Shown one piece after another: positions 8,457-19,652 of a stretch of DNA of 64,000 bases. Numbering within the stretch: the stretch's first letter is position 1; each line of letters begins with the position of its first letter. The translations under genes were made by a program, and so were the position numbers. Origin of the DNA: Azospirillum soli (lineage in GTDB: Bacteria > Pseudomonadota > Alphaproteobacteria > Azospirillales > Azospirillaceae); the NCBI RefSeq assembly GCF_017876165.1, contig NZ_JAGINQ010000010.1:161822-225821 (forward strand), given 5' to 3'. Below the pieces are notes generated by a model. That model made no database searches. It saw only the letters and a program-made list of their open reading frames with translations, and was not told where the DNA came from.

Positions 8457-10877
8457 ATGCAGAACGCCAGCTTTTCCGGCCGCTTCAAGGTGGGAACCCG
8501 CATCTATTCGGGCTTCCTGCTGATCCTCGCGCTGCTGGGCCTCGTCGTCGCCGTCGGGGTGCGCGCGCTGTCCACCACGGACGCCGATTTCGACCGCTAT
8601 GCCAGCATCTCCGACAACTCGCTCCGCGTGGCGGAGTTGGAGGCCAAGGTGGCGGAGATGCGGCGCAACGTCCTGAATTACTCCTTCACCGGCGACGACG
8701 CGATGATCGGCCGGGTCAAGGAGATCCAGAAGACGCTGGAGCATGAGCTGCGGACCGCCCGCGACGCCACGCTCGATCCTGGCCGCCGTGCCAACCTGGA
8801 CCGGATGATCCAGTATTTCCAAAGCTATCAGGCCAATTTCGGCAAACTGGCCGAGGTGCGCGAGCGGCGCGACCAGTTGGTGGCCGAGCAGTTGAACCCC
8901 ATCGGGGCGAAGGCCACGGCCAACCTGGAAAGGATCCTCGCCACGGCCGCCGCCGACGGCGACCAGGAGGCCGCCGCGCTGACCGGCGCCGCGCAGGAAA
9001 AGCTGATGGGGGCGCGCCTCGCCGCCCTGCGTTTCCTGATCGAGCCGAACCAGACGCTGGCGGACGAGGTGAAGATCCGGAACGACGCCTTCAACACGCT
9101 GCTTCACCCCCTGGCCGAACGGCTGCGGAACCCGGAGCGCAAGCGGCTGGCGCAGGAAACCGACCAGCTGTCCGACCGCTATGTGGAGACGTTCGCCCAG
9201 GTGGCCGCCGCCGTGATGGCAACGCAGGACCTGGCTTTCAACGTGATGGCCAAAGAGGCGGCGGAATTCGGCGATCTGGCCGCCAAGACCGTACAGATGC
9301 AGACCCAGGCCCGCAAGGTCATGCATGACGAGATGCAGGCGACCATGGAAGGCACCATGTCTGCCGACATCTGGATCGCCGTGGCGGCCCTGCTGGTCGG
9401 CCTGCTGGTGGCGTGGGCCGTGGCACGCTCCATCGTCAAGCCGGTGGTCGAGATGACCGGCACGATGACCAAGCTGGCCGAGGGCGACCTGACCGTGACC
9501 ATTCCGGCCCTGGCCAACCGGGACGAGATCGGCCGGATGGCCAAGGCGGTGGAGGTGTTCAAGGACAACGCCATCCAGAAGAAGCGCATGGACGAGGCCG
9601 AGCGCGAACGGCTGGAAGCCGAGCGCCGCGCCGACGAGGCCCAGCGCGCCCGCGAGAAGGCCATCGGCGAGGAGATCGCCGCGCTGATCGACGGCGTGTC
9701 CAAGGGCGACCTGTCGCGCCGCCTCGATCTGGCCGGCAAGGACGGCTTCTACAAGACCATGTCGGAGGGCATCAACCGCCTGACCGACACGGTGGAGGCG
9801 GTCATCGACGACCTGGGCACGGTGCTGGGCGCGCTGGCTCAGGGCGACCTGAACAAGCGCGTCGAGCGCGATTACCAAGGTGCCTTCCAAAAGCTGAAGA
9901 CCGACGTCAACGCCACCTCCGCCAAGCTCTCCGAAATCGTCGGGCAGATCACCCAAGCGGCCGAGACCATCGCGTCGGCTGCTGCCGAGGTGTCCACCGG
10001 TTCCGCCGACCTCGCCGAGCGGACCGAGCAGCAGGCCTCCTCGCTGGAGGAGACGGCGGCGAGCATGGAGGAGCTGGGCGCCACCGTGCGTTCCAACGCC
10101 GACAACGCCCAGCGCGCCAACACCATGGCCAGCGAGGCGCGGACGGCAGCCGAGTCGGGTGGCGGCGTGGCGGACTCGGCCATCGAGGCGATGAAGCGCA
10201 TCGAAGGCGCCAGCCGCAAGATCACCGACATCATCGGCGTGATCGACGAGATCGCCTTCCAGACCAACCTGCTGGCGCTGAACGCGGCGGTGGAAGCGGC
10301 GCGGGCGGGCGATGCCGGGCGCGGCTTCGCCGTGGTGGCGCAGGAGGTGCGTCAGCTGGCGCAGCGCTCCGCCCAGGCGTCCAAGGAGATCAAGGGCCTG
10401 ATCCTGGACAGCGACAGTCAGGTGAAGGACGGCGTGGAACTGGTCAAGAAGGCCGGCGACGCGCTGGAGGGCATCGTCTCCGGCGTGCAGCAGGTCGCCA
10501 GCCTGATCGCCGAGATGGCGTCGGCCAGCAGCGAGCAGGCCTCCGCCCTGGACGAGATCAACGCCACCGTCGCCCAGATGGACGAGATGACCCAGAAGAA
10601 CGCCGCCCTGGTCGAGGAAACCACCGCCGCCGCCCAGGCGATGACCGGTCAGGCCGCCGACCTGAAGACGCTGATCGGCTTCTTCAAGCTGGACGCGCGC
10701 GCCGTCCAGGCGGTCGCCACGGCGACACGGCCTGTGGCGCAGCGGACCATCGCCGCGACCCGGCCGGCAGCCCGCGTGGCCGCAAAGCCGGCGGCGAAGC
10801 CGGTCGCCAAGCCCGCCGGGGCCGGCAGCGCGTTGAAGCGCAACATCAGCGACGACGACGATTGGAAGGAGTTCTGA
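8457..10877 (+). CDS. Methyl-accepting chemotaxis protein with tandem HAMP and CheR-docking tail
   Basis: An 806-residue transmembrane chemoreceptor. TM1 is at about 17-36, a long helical periplasmic sensor spans about 37-303, and TM2 is at about 305-327. A HAMP domain follows, then a second HAMP-like pair ([12 protein letters not shown] and [12 protein letters not shown], about 405-500). The signalling domain contains the conserved hairpin tip [20 protein letters not shown] starting near 597. The C-terminus is an [12 protein letters not shown] tether ending in the five residues DWKEF, which fit the WxxF docking site for the CheR methyltransferase. The ATG at 8457 is chosen by the family N-terminus; an ATG at 8418 and a TTG at 8400 are also in frame. 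The ligand cannot be predicted. Confidence 0.9.
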   Translation: MQNASFSGRFKVGTRIYSGFLLILALLGLVVAVGVRALSTTDADFDRYASISDNSLRVAELEAKVAEMRRNVLNYSFTGDDAMIGRVKEIQKTLEHELRTARDATLDPGRRANLDRMIQYFQSYQANFGKLAEVRERRDQLVAEQLNPIGAKATANLERILATAAADGDQEAAALTGAAQEKLMGARLAALRFLIEPNQTLADEVKIRNDAFNTLLHPLAERLRNPERKRLAQETDQLSDRYVETFAQVAAAVMATQDLAFNVMAKEAAEFGDLAAKTVQMQTQARKVMHDEMQATMEGTMSADIWIAVAALLVGLLVAWAVARSIVKPVVEMTGTMTKLAEGDLTVTIPALANRDEIGRMAKAVEVFKDNAIQKKRMDEAERERLEAERRADEAQRAREKAIGEEIAALIDGVSKGDLSRRLDLAGKDGFYKTMSEGINRLTDTVEAVIDDLGTVLGALAQGDLNKRVERDYQGAFQKLKTDVNATSAKLSEIVGQITQAAETIASAAAEVSTGSADLAERTEQQASSLEETAASMEELGATVRSNADNAQRANTMASEARTAAESGGGVADSAIEAMKRIEGASRKITDIIGVIDEIAFQTNLLALNAAVEAARAGDAGRGFAVVAQEVRQLAQRSAQASKEIKGLILDSDSQVKDGVELVKKAGDALEGIVSGVQQVASLIAEMASASSEQASALDEINATVAQMDEMTQKNAALVEETTAAAQAMTGQAADLKTLIGFFKLDARAVQAVATATRPVAQRTIAATRPAARVAAKPAAKPVAKPAGAGSALKRNISDDDDWKEF

Positions 10878-10912
10878 GGGACTTCCAACGGCTTGGCAGC
10901 GGCCCGGCATTA

Positions 10913-11026
10913 GAGCGGATTTCGATCCGCTCTGGACCGCAACCGCGGGCCCGGACGCCCATGCGTCCGAAGCCCGGCCGGCAAGTGAGGCCATATGAAT
11001 TTAAAGTGAACGACAGTTCGCTTTAA
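10913..11026 (+). repeat. Cluster of three hairpins, REP-like structured element
   Basis: Three successive inverted repeats lie just behind the chemoreceptor gene. The first (10913-10932) has an 8-bp perfect stem GAGCGGAT/ATCCGCTC around a TTCG tetraloop. The second (10946-10976) has a 12-bp stem broken by a small bulge. The third (11001-11011 with 11016-11026) pairs TTAAAGTGAAC with GTTCGCTTTAA, one G-T wobble. The region is non-coding and followed at once by a terminator-like hairpin. It could be a dispersed extragenic repeat or a small structured RNA. Confidence 0.55.
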
Positions 11027-11028
11027 CG

Positions 11029-11075
11029 GAACGGTGGCGATTGGCGTGGTTCAATCGCCACCGTTCTCGTTTCTG
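11029..11075 (+). terminator. Terminator-like hairpin between the chemoreceptor and lipoprotein genes
   Basis: A perfect 15-bp stem (11029-11043 with 11052-11066; arm GAACGGTGGCGATTG) closes an 8-base loop and is followed by a short, interrupted T-run (TCGTTT). It probably ends the chemoreceptor transcript; the T-tract is weak. The small lipoprotein gene starts 12 bases further on. Confidence 0.6.
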
Positions 11076-11086
11076 GAGCAAGCATC

Positions 11087-11239
11087 ATGCGGCGCTGGTT
11101 TCTGCTTCTCCCCCTGACGGCGTGGCTGGCCGGCTGCGGCGTGGTCAGTGGTGCGGCCAGCGTGGCCGGCACGGCCGTCAGCATCACCGGCAAGGCGGTC
11201 GAGACCACCGTCGATGTGGTGACCTACCCAATTCGGTGA
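11087..11239 (+). CDS. Small lipoprotein, 50 residues
   Basis: A short gene encoding a 50-residue lipoprotein. The N-terminus is MRRWFLLLPLTAWLAGC: two arginines, a hydrophobic core and a lipobox LAGC with the lipid-accepting cysteine at residue 17. The mature peptide of about 34 residues (GVVSGAASVAGTAVSITGK onward) resembles the NF012-type small entericidin-like or VSGAASV lipoproteins seen in proteobacteria, but I cannot name the family. A GGAG ribosome-binding site lies about 9 bases before the ATG, and the gene sits just behind a terminator-like hairpin. It is convergent with the SH3-domain lipoprotein gene. Confidence 0.7.
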   Translation: MRRWFLLLPLTAWLAGCGVVSGAASVAGTAVSITGKAVETTVDVVTYPIR

Positions 11240-11257
11240 GCGGAGGCCGATTCGGTA

Positions 11258-11713
11258 TCAGTTGGGGATCGGCGCCGCTTCGATCTTGCGGCGGGGAGCG
11301 GCCTTGATGGTCGGGCCGGCGTTGTCCACGGGCTTGGCGAGGGTGGTCGTCGTGCCCTTGGTGGTCCGGGGCTCGTTGCCGCGTAGGCGCAGCAGGTGCA
11401 TGCGGACGTAAGCGGTCGAGCCGCCGGCCTGCACCGCGACCCAGTCGGTGCCGCGCGCGCGGCCCAGAGCCTTCACCGGCTGGCCGGCGGCCAGCGAGGC
11501 GACGATGGGGGCGCTGTTGGACGGCTGTGAGCGCAGTTGAGTGGCCTTGTCCGTCTCCCACTCGCCGAACATCTGGTCGAGACCCGGACCGGACGAAGGC
11601 GCCGTCTGGACGACGGGCGGACGGGGAACGCGGTCGCGCGTTTCGCAGGCGGGAAGCAGAACCGCACCGGCCACCGCCAGGGACAGAGGAAGCAGACGCA
11701 CGAGCCGAGACAT
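11258..11713 (-). CDS. SH3-like domain lipoprotein
   Basis: A 151-residue envelope protein. The signal sequence ends in the lipobox LLPAC with lipidated Cys23. Residues about 55-112 form an SH3b-like domain (LRSQPSNSAPIVASLAAGQPVKALG, then WVAVQAGGSTAYVRMHLL), a fold usually binding peptidoglycan or peptides. The C-terminus is basic and unstructured. Its function is not known; a role at the cell wall is an inference from the domain. Confidence 0.75.
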   Translation of the reverse strand: MSRLVRLLPLSLAVAGAVLLPACETRDRVPRPPVVQTAPSSGPGLDQMFGEWETDKATQLRSQPSNSAPIVASLAAGQPVKALGRARGTDWVAVQAGGSTAYVRMHLLRLRGNEPRTTKGTTTTLAKPVDNAGPTIKAAPRRKIEAAPIPN

Positions 11714-11821
11714 CTTCGATCCTATGGGCTAGCCCTTTCGATGGCGCGACCATACAGGATGCGGGTGCCGCCGCGCCACCGCGCCGCAGCATGAAGGCTA
11801 TGCACTGTTTGTGGCATGACC

Positions 11822-12145
11822 TCAGCCAAGAACGCCAAGCTGCCAGAAAAAGAAGGTCGCGAGCGCCACGACGATGGTCAGCAGCTGTCGCCCCGTCGCG
11901 ACGCAGACGAGGATGGCGGCGATGGAGCCGACCAGCTGCGGGTTGCGCCACGTCAGCTCCAACCCTTCTCCGTTCGGAGCCAGCGCCATCGGCACGATGA
12001 TCGCCGTCAGGACGGTCACCGGCACGAAGCCCAGCGCCTCCTTCAGCAGAGGCGGGAAGGTGATGCGGTCGCCGGCGATGAACAGGGCGGCCTTGAGGAA
12101 CACCGTCACCGCCGACATGCCGAGGATCATGATAGTGTTGGTCAT
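11822..12145 (-). CDS. azlD: AzlD-type branched-chain amino acid transport subunit
   Basis: A 107-residue membrane protein with four predicted helices, the small partner of AzlC. Together they export branched-chain amino acids (and analogues such as azaleucine) in relatives. Its ATG overlaps the stop codon of azlC as ATGA, which shows translational coupling. The sequence GDRITFPPLLKEALGFVPVTVLTAII is typical of AzlD proteins. Confidence 0.9.
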   Translation of the reverse strand: MTNTIMILGMSAVTVFLKAALFIAGDRITFPPLLKEALGFVPVTVLTAIIVPMALAPNGEGLELTWRNPQLVGSIAAILVCVATGRQLLTIVVALATFFFWQLGVLG

Positions 12146-12867
12146 GCGGCCTCCTCCTGCCGGGCAAGGCCGCGCGCGCGCCAGCGCGTCAGGGCGAGGC
12201 CGACGGCGACGCCGACCAGAACCGCTGCCATCAGGCCGAGCTTGTAAGGCAAATCCTGGCCGATCAGGGCGACCGCCCCGGCGGCCAGCGCGGCGGCGAG
12301 ATGCGGCAGGCTGGCCAGCTGCGGCACCACGATGGCTATGAAGGTGGCGACCATCGCGAAATCCAGGCCGAGCGACTGAAGCTGCGGGAAGGCCGCGCCG
12401 AACAGCAAGCCGACCAGCGTCCAGAGCTGCCAGTTGCCGTACATGGCCAGCGCCGACCCCAGGAAATACCAATGACCGAGCGGCGCCTTGGGATGGCGGG
12501 CGTAGTAGCCGGCCATGACCGCGAAGGTCTCGTCGGTCAGCAGGAAGCCAAGAAGCCAGCGCCAGCGCGCCGGCAGATGGGCGACGTGGGGCAGCAACGT
12601 CGCGGCGTAGAGCATGTGCCGCAGGTTGACGATGAAGGTGGTCAGCCAAATCACCGCCAGCCCGGCGTGCCCGGCCACCAGTCCCAGCGCGATGAACTGG
12701 CTGGAGCCGGCATAGACCGACAGGGACATCAACTGCCCCTGCCAGGGGGCGAGCGGGCCGGCCGTCACCAGCGTGCCGTAGATCACGCCGAAGGGGGCGG
12801 CGCCCACCAGCATGGGCACGGTGTCGCGGGCGCCCGCCGCGAGGCTGGACAGTCGGGTCATGGTCAT
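12142..12867 (-). CDS. azlC: AzlC-type branched-chain amino acid exporter, large subunit
   Basis: A 241-residue polytopic inner-membrane protein of the AzlC/YgaZ family. Family signatures are visible: PFGVIYGTL near residue 25, SLSVYAGSSQFIALGL near 48-63, NLRHMLYAA near 82 and LTDETFAV near 110. It is the first gene of a two-gene operon with azlD. The ATG at 12867 is used; a second ATG two codons later is equally possible. No adjacent Lrp-type regulator is seen. Confidence 0.93.
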   Translation of the reverse strand: MTMTRLSSLAAGARDTVPMLVGAAPFGVIYGTLVTAGPLAPWQGQLMSLSVYAGSSQFIALGLVAGHAGLAVIWLTTFIVNLRHMLYAATLLPHVAHLPARWRWLLGFLLTDETFAVMAGYYARHPKAPLGHWYFLGSALAMYGNWQLWTLVGLLFGAAFPQLQSLGLDFAMVATFIAIVVPQLASLPHLAAALAAGAVALIGQDLPYKLGLMAAVLVGVAVGLALTRWRARGLARQEEAA

Positions 12868-13059
12868 TGGAATGGTTCAGACGCGGAAGGCGGACATTAG
12901 CGCCGGGCGCGACGGACTTCCTTAACTTTCTTGCACAAAGGAAGACAGGTTGTGTCGCGGCACATCCATTTGGTCCGCCTGAAGGGTTAGGATACAAGAG
13001 CGCGGCCCCCTCCTGGAGGGGAATTTTCTTCCGCACGCCATTCCGGCAGGCTGAAGGGC

Positions 13060-13716
13060 ATGGTGGCGGACGCTTCCCATGATTTTCCCGTCTATACGGC
13101 GCGTGAGCGCGCGGCGGACCTGATCGTCCACGCGCTGGGCGTGATCGCGGGGCTGGTCGGCGCCTCGTGGCTACTGAGCGTCACGGCGGGCCGCGTGTCC
13201 GCCGCCGAGATGGCCTCGCTGGTCGCCTATGGGGCCGGTCTGGTCGGCATGCTCACGGCCTCGGCAGCCTATCACGCGGCACGGCCCGGACCGCGCAAGG
13301 CGATGCTGCGCCGGATCGATCACGCCATGATCTATGTGATGATCGCCGGCAGCTACACCCCCTTCACCGTGAACCGGCTGGACGGTGCAAGCGGACCTGT
13401 GCTGGGCGTCGCCGTGTGGGCGGTGGCGCTGGGCGGAGTCGTGTTGAAGCTGGTCGCCCCCTGGCGGTACGAGCGGTTGGGCTTCGCGCTGTATCTTGGG
13501 CTGGGCTGGGCTATCCTGTCGGTCGCGGGACCGATGTGGCGATCACTGGCGCCGACGACGCTGGCGCTGCTGGCGGTCGGCGGCGTGATCTACACGGTCG
13601 GGGCGGTCATCCACACCAAGCAGCATCTGCCCTACCACGTGCCGGTGTGGCACGCGCTGGTCGTCGTGGCGGCCGCCTGCCATTTCGCGGCGGTGGCGCG
13701 CGAATTCGTCGCGTGA
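13060..13716 (+). CDS. Hemolysin III family (PAQR-like) membrane protein
   Basis: A 218-residue membrane protein with seven predicted helices. The conserved histidine-bearing motifs of the Hly-III/PAQR superfamily are present: HALGVIAG near the start, SAAYHAARP near 70, RIDHAMIYVMIAGSYTPF near 85-102, and HVPVWHALVVVAAACHF near the end, which would form a metal site resembling ceramidase-type hydrolases. The haemolysin name is historical; the real substrate is unknown. The ATG at 13060 starts just before the first motif. It reads in the same direction as lepB, 89 bases ahead. Confidence 0.85.
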   Translation: MVADASHDFPVYTARERAADLIVHALGVIAGLVGASWLLSVTAGRVSAAEMASLVAYGAGLVGMLTASAAYHAARPGPRKAMLRRIDHAMIYVMIAGSYTPFTVNRLDGASGPVLGVAVWAVALGGVVLKLVAPWRYERLGFALYLGLGWAILSVAGPMWRSLAPTTLALLAVGGVIYTVGAVIHTKQHLPYHVPVWHALVVVAAACHFAAVAREFVA

Positions 13717-13805
13717 GACGCGAGCCGACAAACGGGCTTGCCCGCTGGCCGAGCCTTGGCGGCTTTGCTAGGCTGGGCGCCGGTTGCCGGGAGAGGACGG
13801 TTCGC

Positions 13806-14546
13806 ATGAACGACAAGACCAATTGGTTGGACACCGCGCGCACGGTGGCCGTGGCGGTGCTGCTGGCCTTCGGCGTGCGCACGGCGGTGGCCGAGCCGTT
13901 CCATGTGCCCACCGGCTCCATGGAGCCGACGCTGCTGGTCGGCGACTTCCTCTTCGCGAGCAAATTCCCCTACGGCTACAGCCGCTATTCCCTGCCGGCC
14001 AACGCGCGCCTGTTCGAGGGCCGCCTGCTGGGCCACCCGGCGGAGCGCGGCGACATCGTGGTCTTCCGCCTGCCGCGCGACACCGAACAGACCTATGTGA
14101 AACGCGTCGTCGGGCTGCCCGGCGACACGGTGCAGGTGACCGGCGGGGTGCTGCGCATCAACGGCACACCGGTGACGCTGGAGCGCATCGCCGATTTCGA
14201 GGACGCAGGCGCCGGTGGTGTGGCACGGCGCATTCCGCAATACATTGAGACCCTGCCGAACGGCGTCCGCCATCGCATCCTGCACGACGGGCATCTGACC
14301 GCCGTGGACGACACGCCGCCCTACCGCGTGCCGGAGGGCCATTACTTCATGATGGGCGACCACCGCACCAACTCTCTGGACAGCCGCGTGCCGGAGCAAG
14401 TCGGCGGCGTGGGCTTCGTCCCGGCCGAAAACCTGATCGGGCGAGCCGACCTGCGCCACTTCTCTGTGGACTTCAACACGCGCCTGGACGATCCGTCCGG
14501 CTGGCTGAAGGCCCTGCGGCTGAACCGGATCGGCTTGGTGGGGTAA
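13806..14546 (+). CDS. lepB: Signal peptidase I
   Basis: A 246-residue type I signal peptidase that removes signal peptides from exported proteins at the inner membrane. One N-terminal membrane anchor (residues 10-28) precedes the catalytic serine Ser38 in PTGSMEPTLLVGD and the general base Lys99 in YVKRVVGLPGD. Box E is GDHRTNSLDSR, here in MMGDHRTNSLDSRVP. The ATG at 13806 follows a GGAGAGGA-like site and lies at the membrane anchor; the frame extends far upstream only as a shadow of the hemolysin-III gene. The usual partner genes rnc and era are not adjacent, so this may be a second signal peptidase copy. Confidence 0.93.
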   Translation: MNDKTNWLDTARTVAVAVLLAFGVRTAVAEPFHVPTGSMEPTLLVGDFLFASKFPYGYSRYSLPANARLFEGRLLGHPAERGDIVVFRLPRDTEQTYVKRVVGLPGDTVQVTGGVLRINGTPVTLERIADFEDAGAGGVARRIPQYIETLPNGVRHRILHDGHLTAVDDTPPYRVPEGHYFMMGDHRTNSLDSRVPEQVGGVGFVPAENLIGRADLRHFSVDFNTRLDDPSGWLKALRLNRIGLVG

Positions 14547-14676
14547 ACGATCTCGACAGCGATCCAATTGCTTTCCCCCATCGTATAAAACGTTGGGCAG
14601 TACTCCGCACCAAGCGTTATTAAGACGAAATCACCTTCGCCATAATGAATTGCAGTGCTGTTTGATTTTTCGAGAG

Positions 14677-14701
14677 GGAACGTTTCGGGAAGTTGGCAGT
14701 T
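14677..14701 (+). promoter_or_regulatory. Possible EcfG-type general stress promoter
   Basis: GGAAC (14677-14681), a 16-base spacer, then AGTT (14698-14701), one base from the alphaproteobacterial EcfG consensus GGAAC-N16/17-CGTT. It ends 38 bases before the ferritin-like gene, a class often in the general stress regulon. Confidence 0.5.
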
Positions 14702-14739
14702 GATGGCGCGTATCTGGTTATATGATGGAGTTCAAAGAC

Positions 14740-15252
14740 ATGACTTCGTCCAGCGCCATACGCGACATTCTTGTTGCCGGCCTCCACAACACCCACGCTT
14801 TGGAAATGGAAGCGTTGCAGATCATGAACCGGCAGGTGGAACGGCTGCAAAACTATCCGGAGCTGGAACAGGCTCTGCGCGCGCACATCCATGAGACCGA
14901 ACAGCAGCGCCAGCGCCTTGAAGAGGCGATGAGCGAGTTGCAGACCAGCCCATCCACCATCAAGCAGGCCATTTTCGGCCTGATGGGGAACGTGGCCGCC
15001 GTGGCGCACACCCCCGCCAAGGATGAGATCCTGAAGAACATGTTCGCGAACCACGCGTTCGAGAACTATGAGGTTGCGGCCTACAAGGCTCTGATCGTCA
15101 TGGCCGAGGCCGCCGGATACAGCAAGATCACCGGCTTCCAGCAGTCTCTTCGCGAAGAAGAGGCCATGGCGCAGAAGATGAAGGACATGGTCGAGCCGAT
15201 CACACGGAAATACATCAGCCTGGAGCAGCGGGAGACCACGGCCAGTCACTGA
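14740..15252 (+). CDS. Ferritin-like DUF892 (YciE/YciF-type) stress protein
   Basis: A 170-residue four-helix-bundle protein of the DUF892 family. Helix 1 is DILVAGLHNTHALEMEALQIM, helix 2 AHIHETEQQRQRLEEAM, and a later helix contains FENYEVAAYKALIVMAEAAG; the Glu and His residues in these helices are candidate di-metal ligands. Relatives respond to osmotic, oxidative or desiccation stress. The ATG at 14740 has a GGAG 9 bases upstream; ATGs at 14722 and 14725 are in frame and would add five or six residues. The candidate stress promoter upstream supports a general-stress role. Confidence 0.8.
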   Translation: MTSSSAIRDILVAGLHNTHALEMEALQIMNRQVERLQNYPELEQALRAHIHETEQQRQRLEEAMSELQTSPSTIKQAIFGLMGNVAAVAHTPAKDEILKNMFANHAFENYEVAAYKALIVMAEAAGYSKITGFQQSLREEEAMAQKMKDMVEPITRKYISLEQRETTASH

Positions 15253-15331
15253 TGCTTCCGAGCCGTCTCCGTTCCCTCCCAGCCATCACCCTTCCCATGG
15301 CCCCTTCCCATGGCCACGCCATGGGTCCCTT

Positions 15332-15366
15332 CCCTCTCCCGCCGAGGCGGGAGAGGGATTTTCGTT
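15332..15366. terminator. Hairpin terminator between the DUF892 and clpB genes
   Basis: A 12-bp stem (CCCTCTCCCGCC paired with its complement at 15346-15357) is followed on the plus strand by ATTTTCGTT. It lies between the ends of two convergent genes, so it probably stops the DUF892 transcript and perhaps the clpB transcript. Confidence 0.7.
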
Positions 15367-15369
15367 GCT

Positions 15370-18000
<2,631 letters not shown>

Positions 18001-18093
18001 GATGTGCTCCCTTTCATGGCCGACCGTCCGCTAGGCAGCCCGGTCAGCCCGATCCACGTGAGGTGTGCGATCCACAAGGATGCTGTGTTGCCG

Positions 18094-18124
18094 TAGATGT
18101 GGTATAGCCCAGGGCGGTTGCAAG
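18094..18124 (-). promoter_or_regulatory. Sigma-32-like heat-shock promoter of clpB
   Basis: Read on the minus strand: CTTGCAA (18118-18124), 15 bases, then CCACATCTA (18094-18102). This resembles the heat-shock consensus CTTGAA-N13-17-CCCCATNTA. It lies about 95 bases before the clpB start, as expected for an RpoH target. Confidence 0.6.
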
Positions 18125-18290
18125 ACCACCCTTGATGCGTGGTTATTGAAGGATACGACCGCCGCCGAGGCTAAGCCTTACGCCCCGCATGCGCCGAATG
18201 CGTGTCTATCGCAAGAGGTGTGTGAGCGGCTAGGGTTTCGGACTTCCGGCCGCGAGGCCCGACGTTCTGCCCCGACAGCGGATCCGCTTC

Positions 18291-18815
18291 ATGACGGCCA
18301 TAGACCTCACGACCCGCCGCCCGACCGTGCCGCCGACCCTCGCCGCCCCCCTGCTCCGCCTCGCCTGGCATGCCCGCAACCTGTGGCACTGGGTCGCCCG
18401 CCCGCTGACCATGGGGGTGCGGGCGATCATCGTGGACGAGTCGGAGGATGGGGCCCGGCGCGTGCTGCTGATCCGCCATTCCTACATCGGCGGCTGGCAC
18501 TTCCCCGGCGGTGGCGTCGACAAGGGCGAGACGCTGGTCGAGGCCATGCGCCGCGAGGTGCGCGAGGAAGTGGGAATCAGCGTCGAGGCCGACCCGCAGC
18601 CGTTGGGCATGTACGCCCGCTTCCGCCATGGGGCGAGCGACCATGTGGCCGTCTTCATCGCGAAGTCCTGGTCGGGAACGCCCAAGGCGGATGGGGTGGA
18701 AATCCTGGAAACGCGCTTCTTCCGGCTCGACCAGCTGCCGGACGACCTGTCCCCGGCGACGCGGCGGCGACTGGAGGAGTTCCTGGGCCGGCAGCTTCCC
18801 GCTGAACGCTGGTGA
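18291..18815 (+). CDS. Nudix hydrolase
   Basis: A 174-residue pyrophosphohydrolase of unknown substrate. A complete Nudix box GX5EX7REUXEEXGU spans residues 74-96, with the metal-binding glutamates in REVREEVG. An N-terminal segment of about 40 residues with a hydrophobic, tryptophan-rich helix precedes the fold and could be a membrane-associating extension. Substrates of the superfamily range from damaged nucleotides to ADP-ribose or CoA, and the sequence does not choose between them. The ATG at 18291 is the first in frame. Confidence 0.9.
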   Translation: MTAIDLTTRRPTVPPTLAAPLLRLAWHARNLWHWVARPLTMGVRAIIVDESEDGARRVLLIRHSYIGGWHFPGGGVDKGETLVEAMRREVREEVGISVEADPQPLGMYARFRHGASDHVAVFIAKSWSGTPKADGVEILETRFFRLDQLPDDLSPATRRRLEEFLGRQLPAERW

Positions 18816-18872
18816 CGGTTTCCGTTTGCACCGGTTGACAGAATCGAACCAGTGCCACCATTGTGCACTGCA

Positions 18873-19649
18873 ATGAACGCGACCGTCGCCGCCATCCGCC
18901 GCTACCCCGTCAAGGGCCTGAGCGGCCAAGACCTGCCCGCCGTGGACCTCGCCAGCGGGCAATCCCTGCCGTTCGACCGACGTTTCGGCCTGCTGCACGG
19001 GCCGGCGGCGCTGGACCCGGATTTCGAGGGCTGGCGGCCCAACGAGGACTTCTTCACGCTGGACCGGAACGAGAAGCTGGCGCTGCTCGACACCGAATTC
19101 GACGAGGCGACCCAATCGCTGATCATCCGGCGCGCCGGCAAGCAGGTCTCGCGCGGCCGGCTGGACCAGCCGATGGGCCGCATGCTGATCGAACAGTTCT
19201 TCGCCGCCTATCTGGCGGGGGCCGCGCCCGGCCTGCCGAAGTTGGCCGAGGCCAAGGGATTCGCCTTCACCGACCGTGAAGAGGCGGCCATCTCCATCCT
19301 GAACCTCGCCAGCGTGCGCGATCTGGAGGAGCGGGTGGCCAAGCAGCCGGTCGATCCGCGCCGTTTCCGCGCCAACCTGATGATTGACGGGCTGGAACCG
19401 TGGGTGGAGCGCCAGTGGATCGGGGGCTTGCTGCGAATCGGCGGCGCGACGCTGCGCATCTGCGACCACACGGAATGCCGCCCGGCCTGCGAGGTGAACC
19501 CCGCCACCGGCGCGCGCGACCTGAACGTGCTTCCGATTCTGGAACGCGGTTACGACCACACCCAGTGCGGCGTCTACGCCCGTGTGGTCGAGGGCGGCCG
19601 GGTCACGCTGGGCGACCCGGTCGCGCTGTCCTCGACAAACGACGCTTAA
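18873..19649 (+). CDS. MOSC domain protein, molybdenum-cofactor-associated
   Basis: A 258-residue protein with an N-terminal MOSC beta-barrel (AIRRYPVKGLSGQDL, residues about 7-100) and a C-terminal MOSC domain with the conserved cysteine in DHTECRPACEVNPATG. Relatives (YcbX, mARC) transfer sulfur or bind Moco and reduce N-hydroxylated compounds. The ATG at 18873 is preferred since homology begins directly after it; a GTG at 18852 would add seven residues. Neither start has a clear ribosome-binding site. The gene converges on the DUF4167 gene with only three bases between stop codons. Confidence 0.85.
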   Translation: MNATVAAIRRYPVKGLSGQDLPAVDLASGQSLPFDRRFGLLHGPAALDPDFEGWRPNEDFFTLDRNEKLALLDTEFDEATQSLIIRRAGKQVSRGRLDQPMGRMLIEQFFAAYLAGAAPGLPKLAEAKGFAFTDREEAAISILNLASVRDLEERVAKQPVDPRRFRANLMIDGLEPWVERQWIGGLLRIGGATLRICDHTECRPACEVNPATGARDLNVLPILERGYDHTQCGVYARVVEGGRVTLGDPVALSSTNDA

Positions 19650-19652
19650 CTG

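Noticed and set aside
8430..10994. 854-codon minus-strand frame opposite the chemoreceptor
   Set aside because: Antisense shadow rich in His, Gly and Leu from GC-rich third positions, without any domain.
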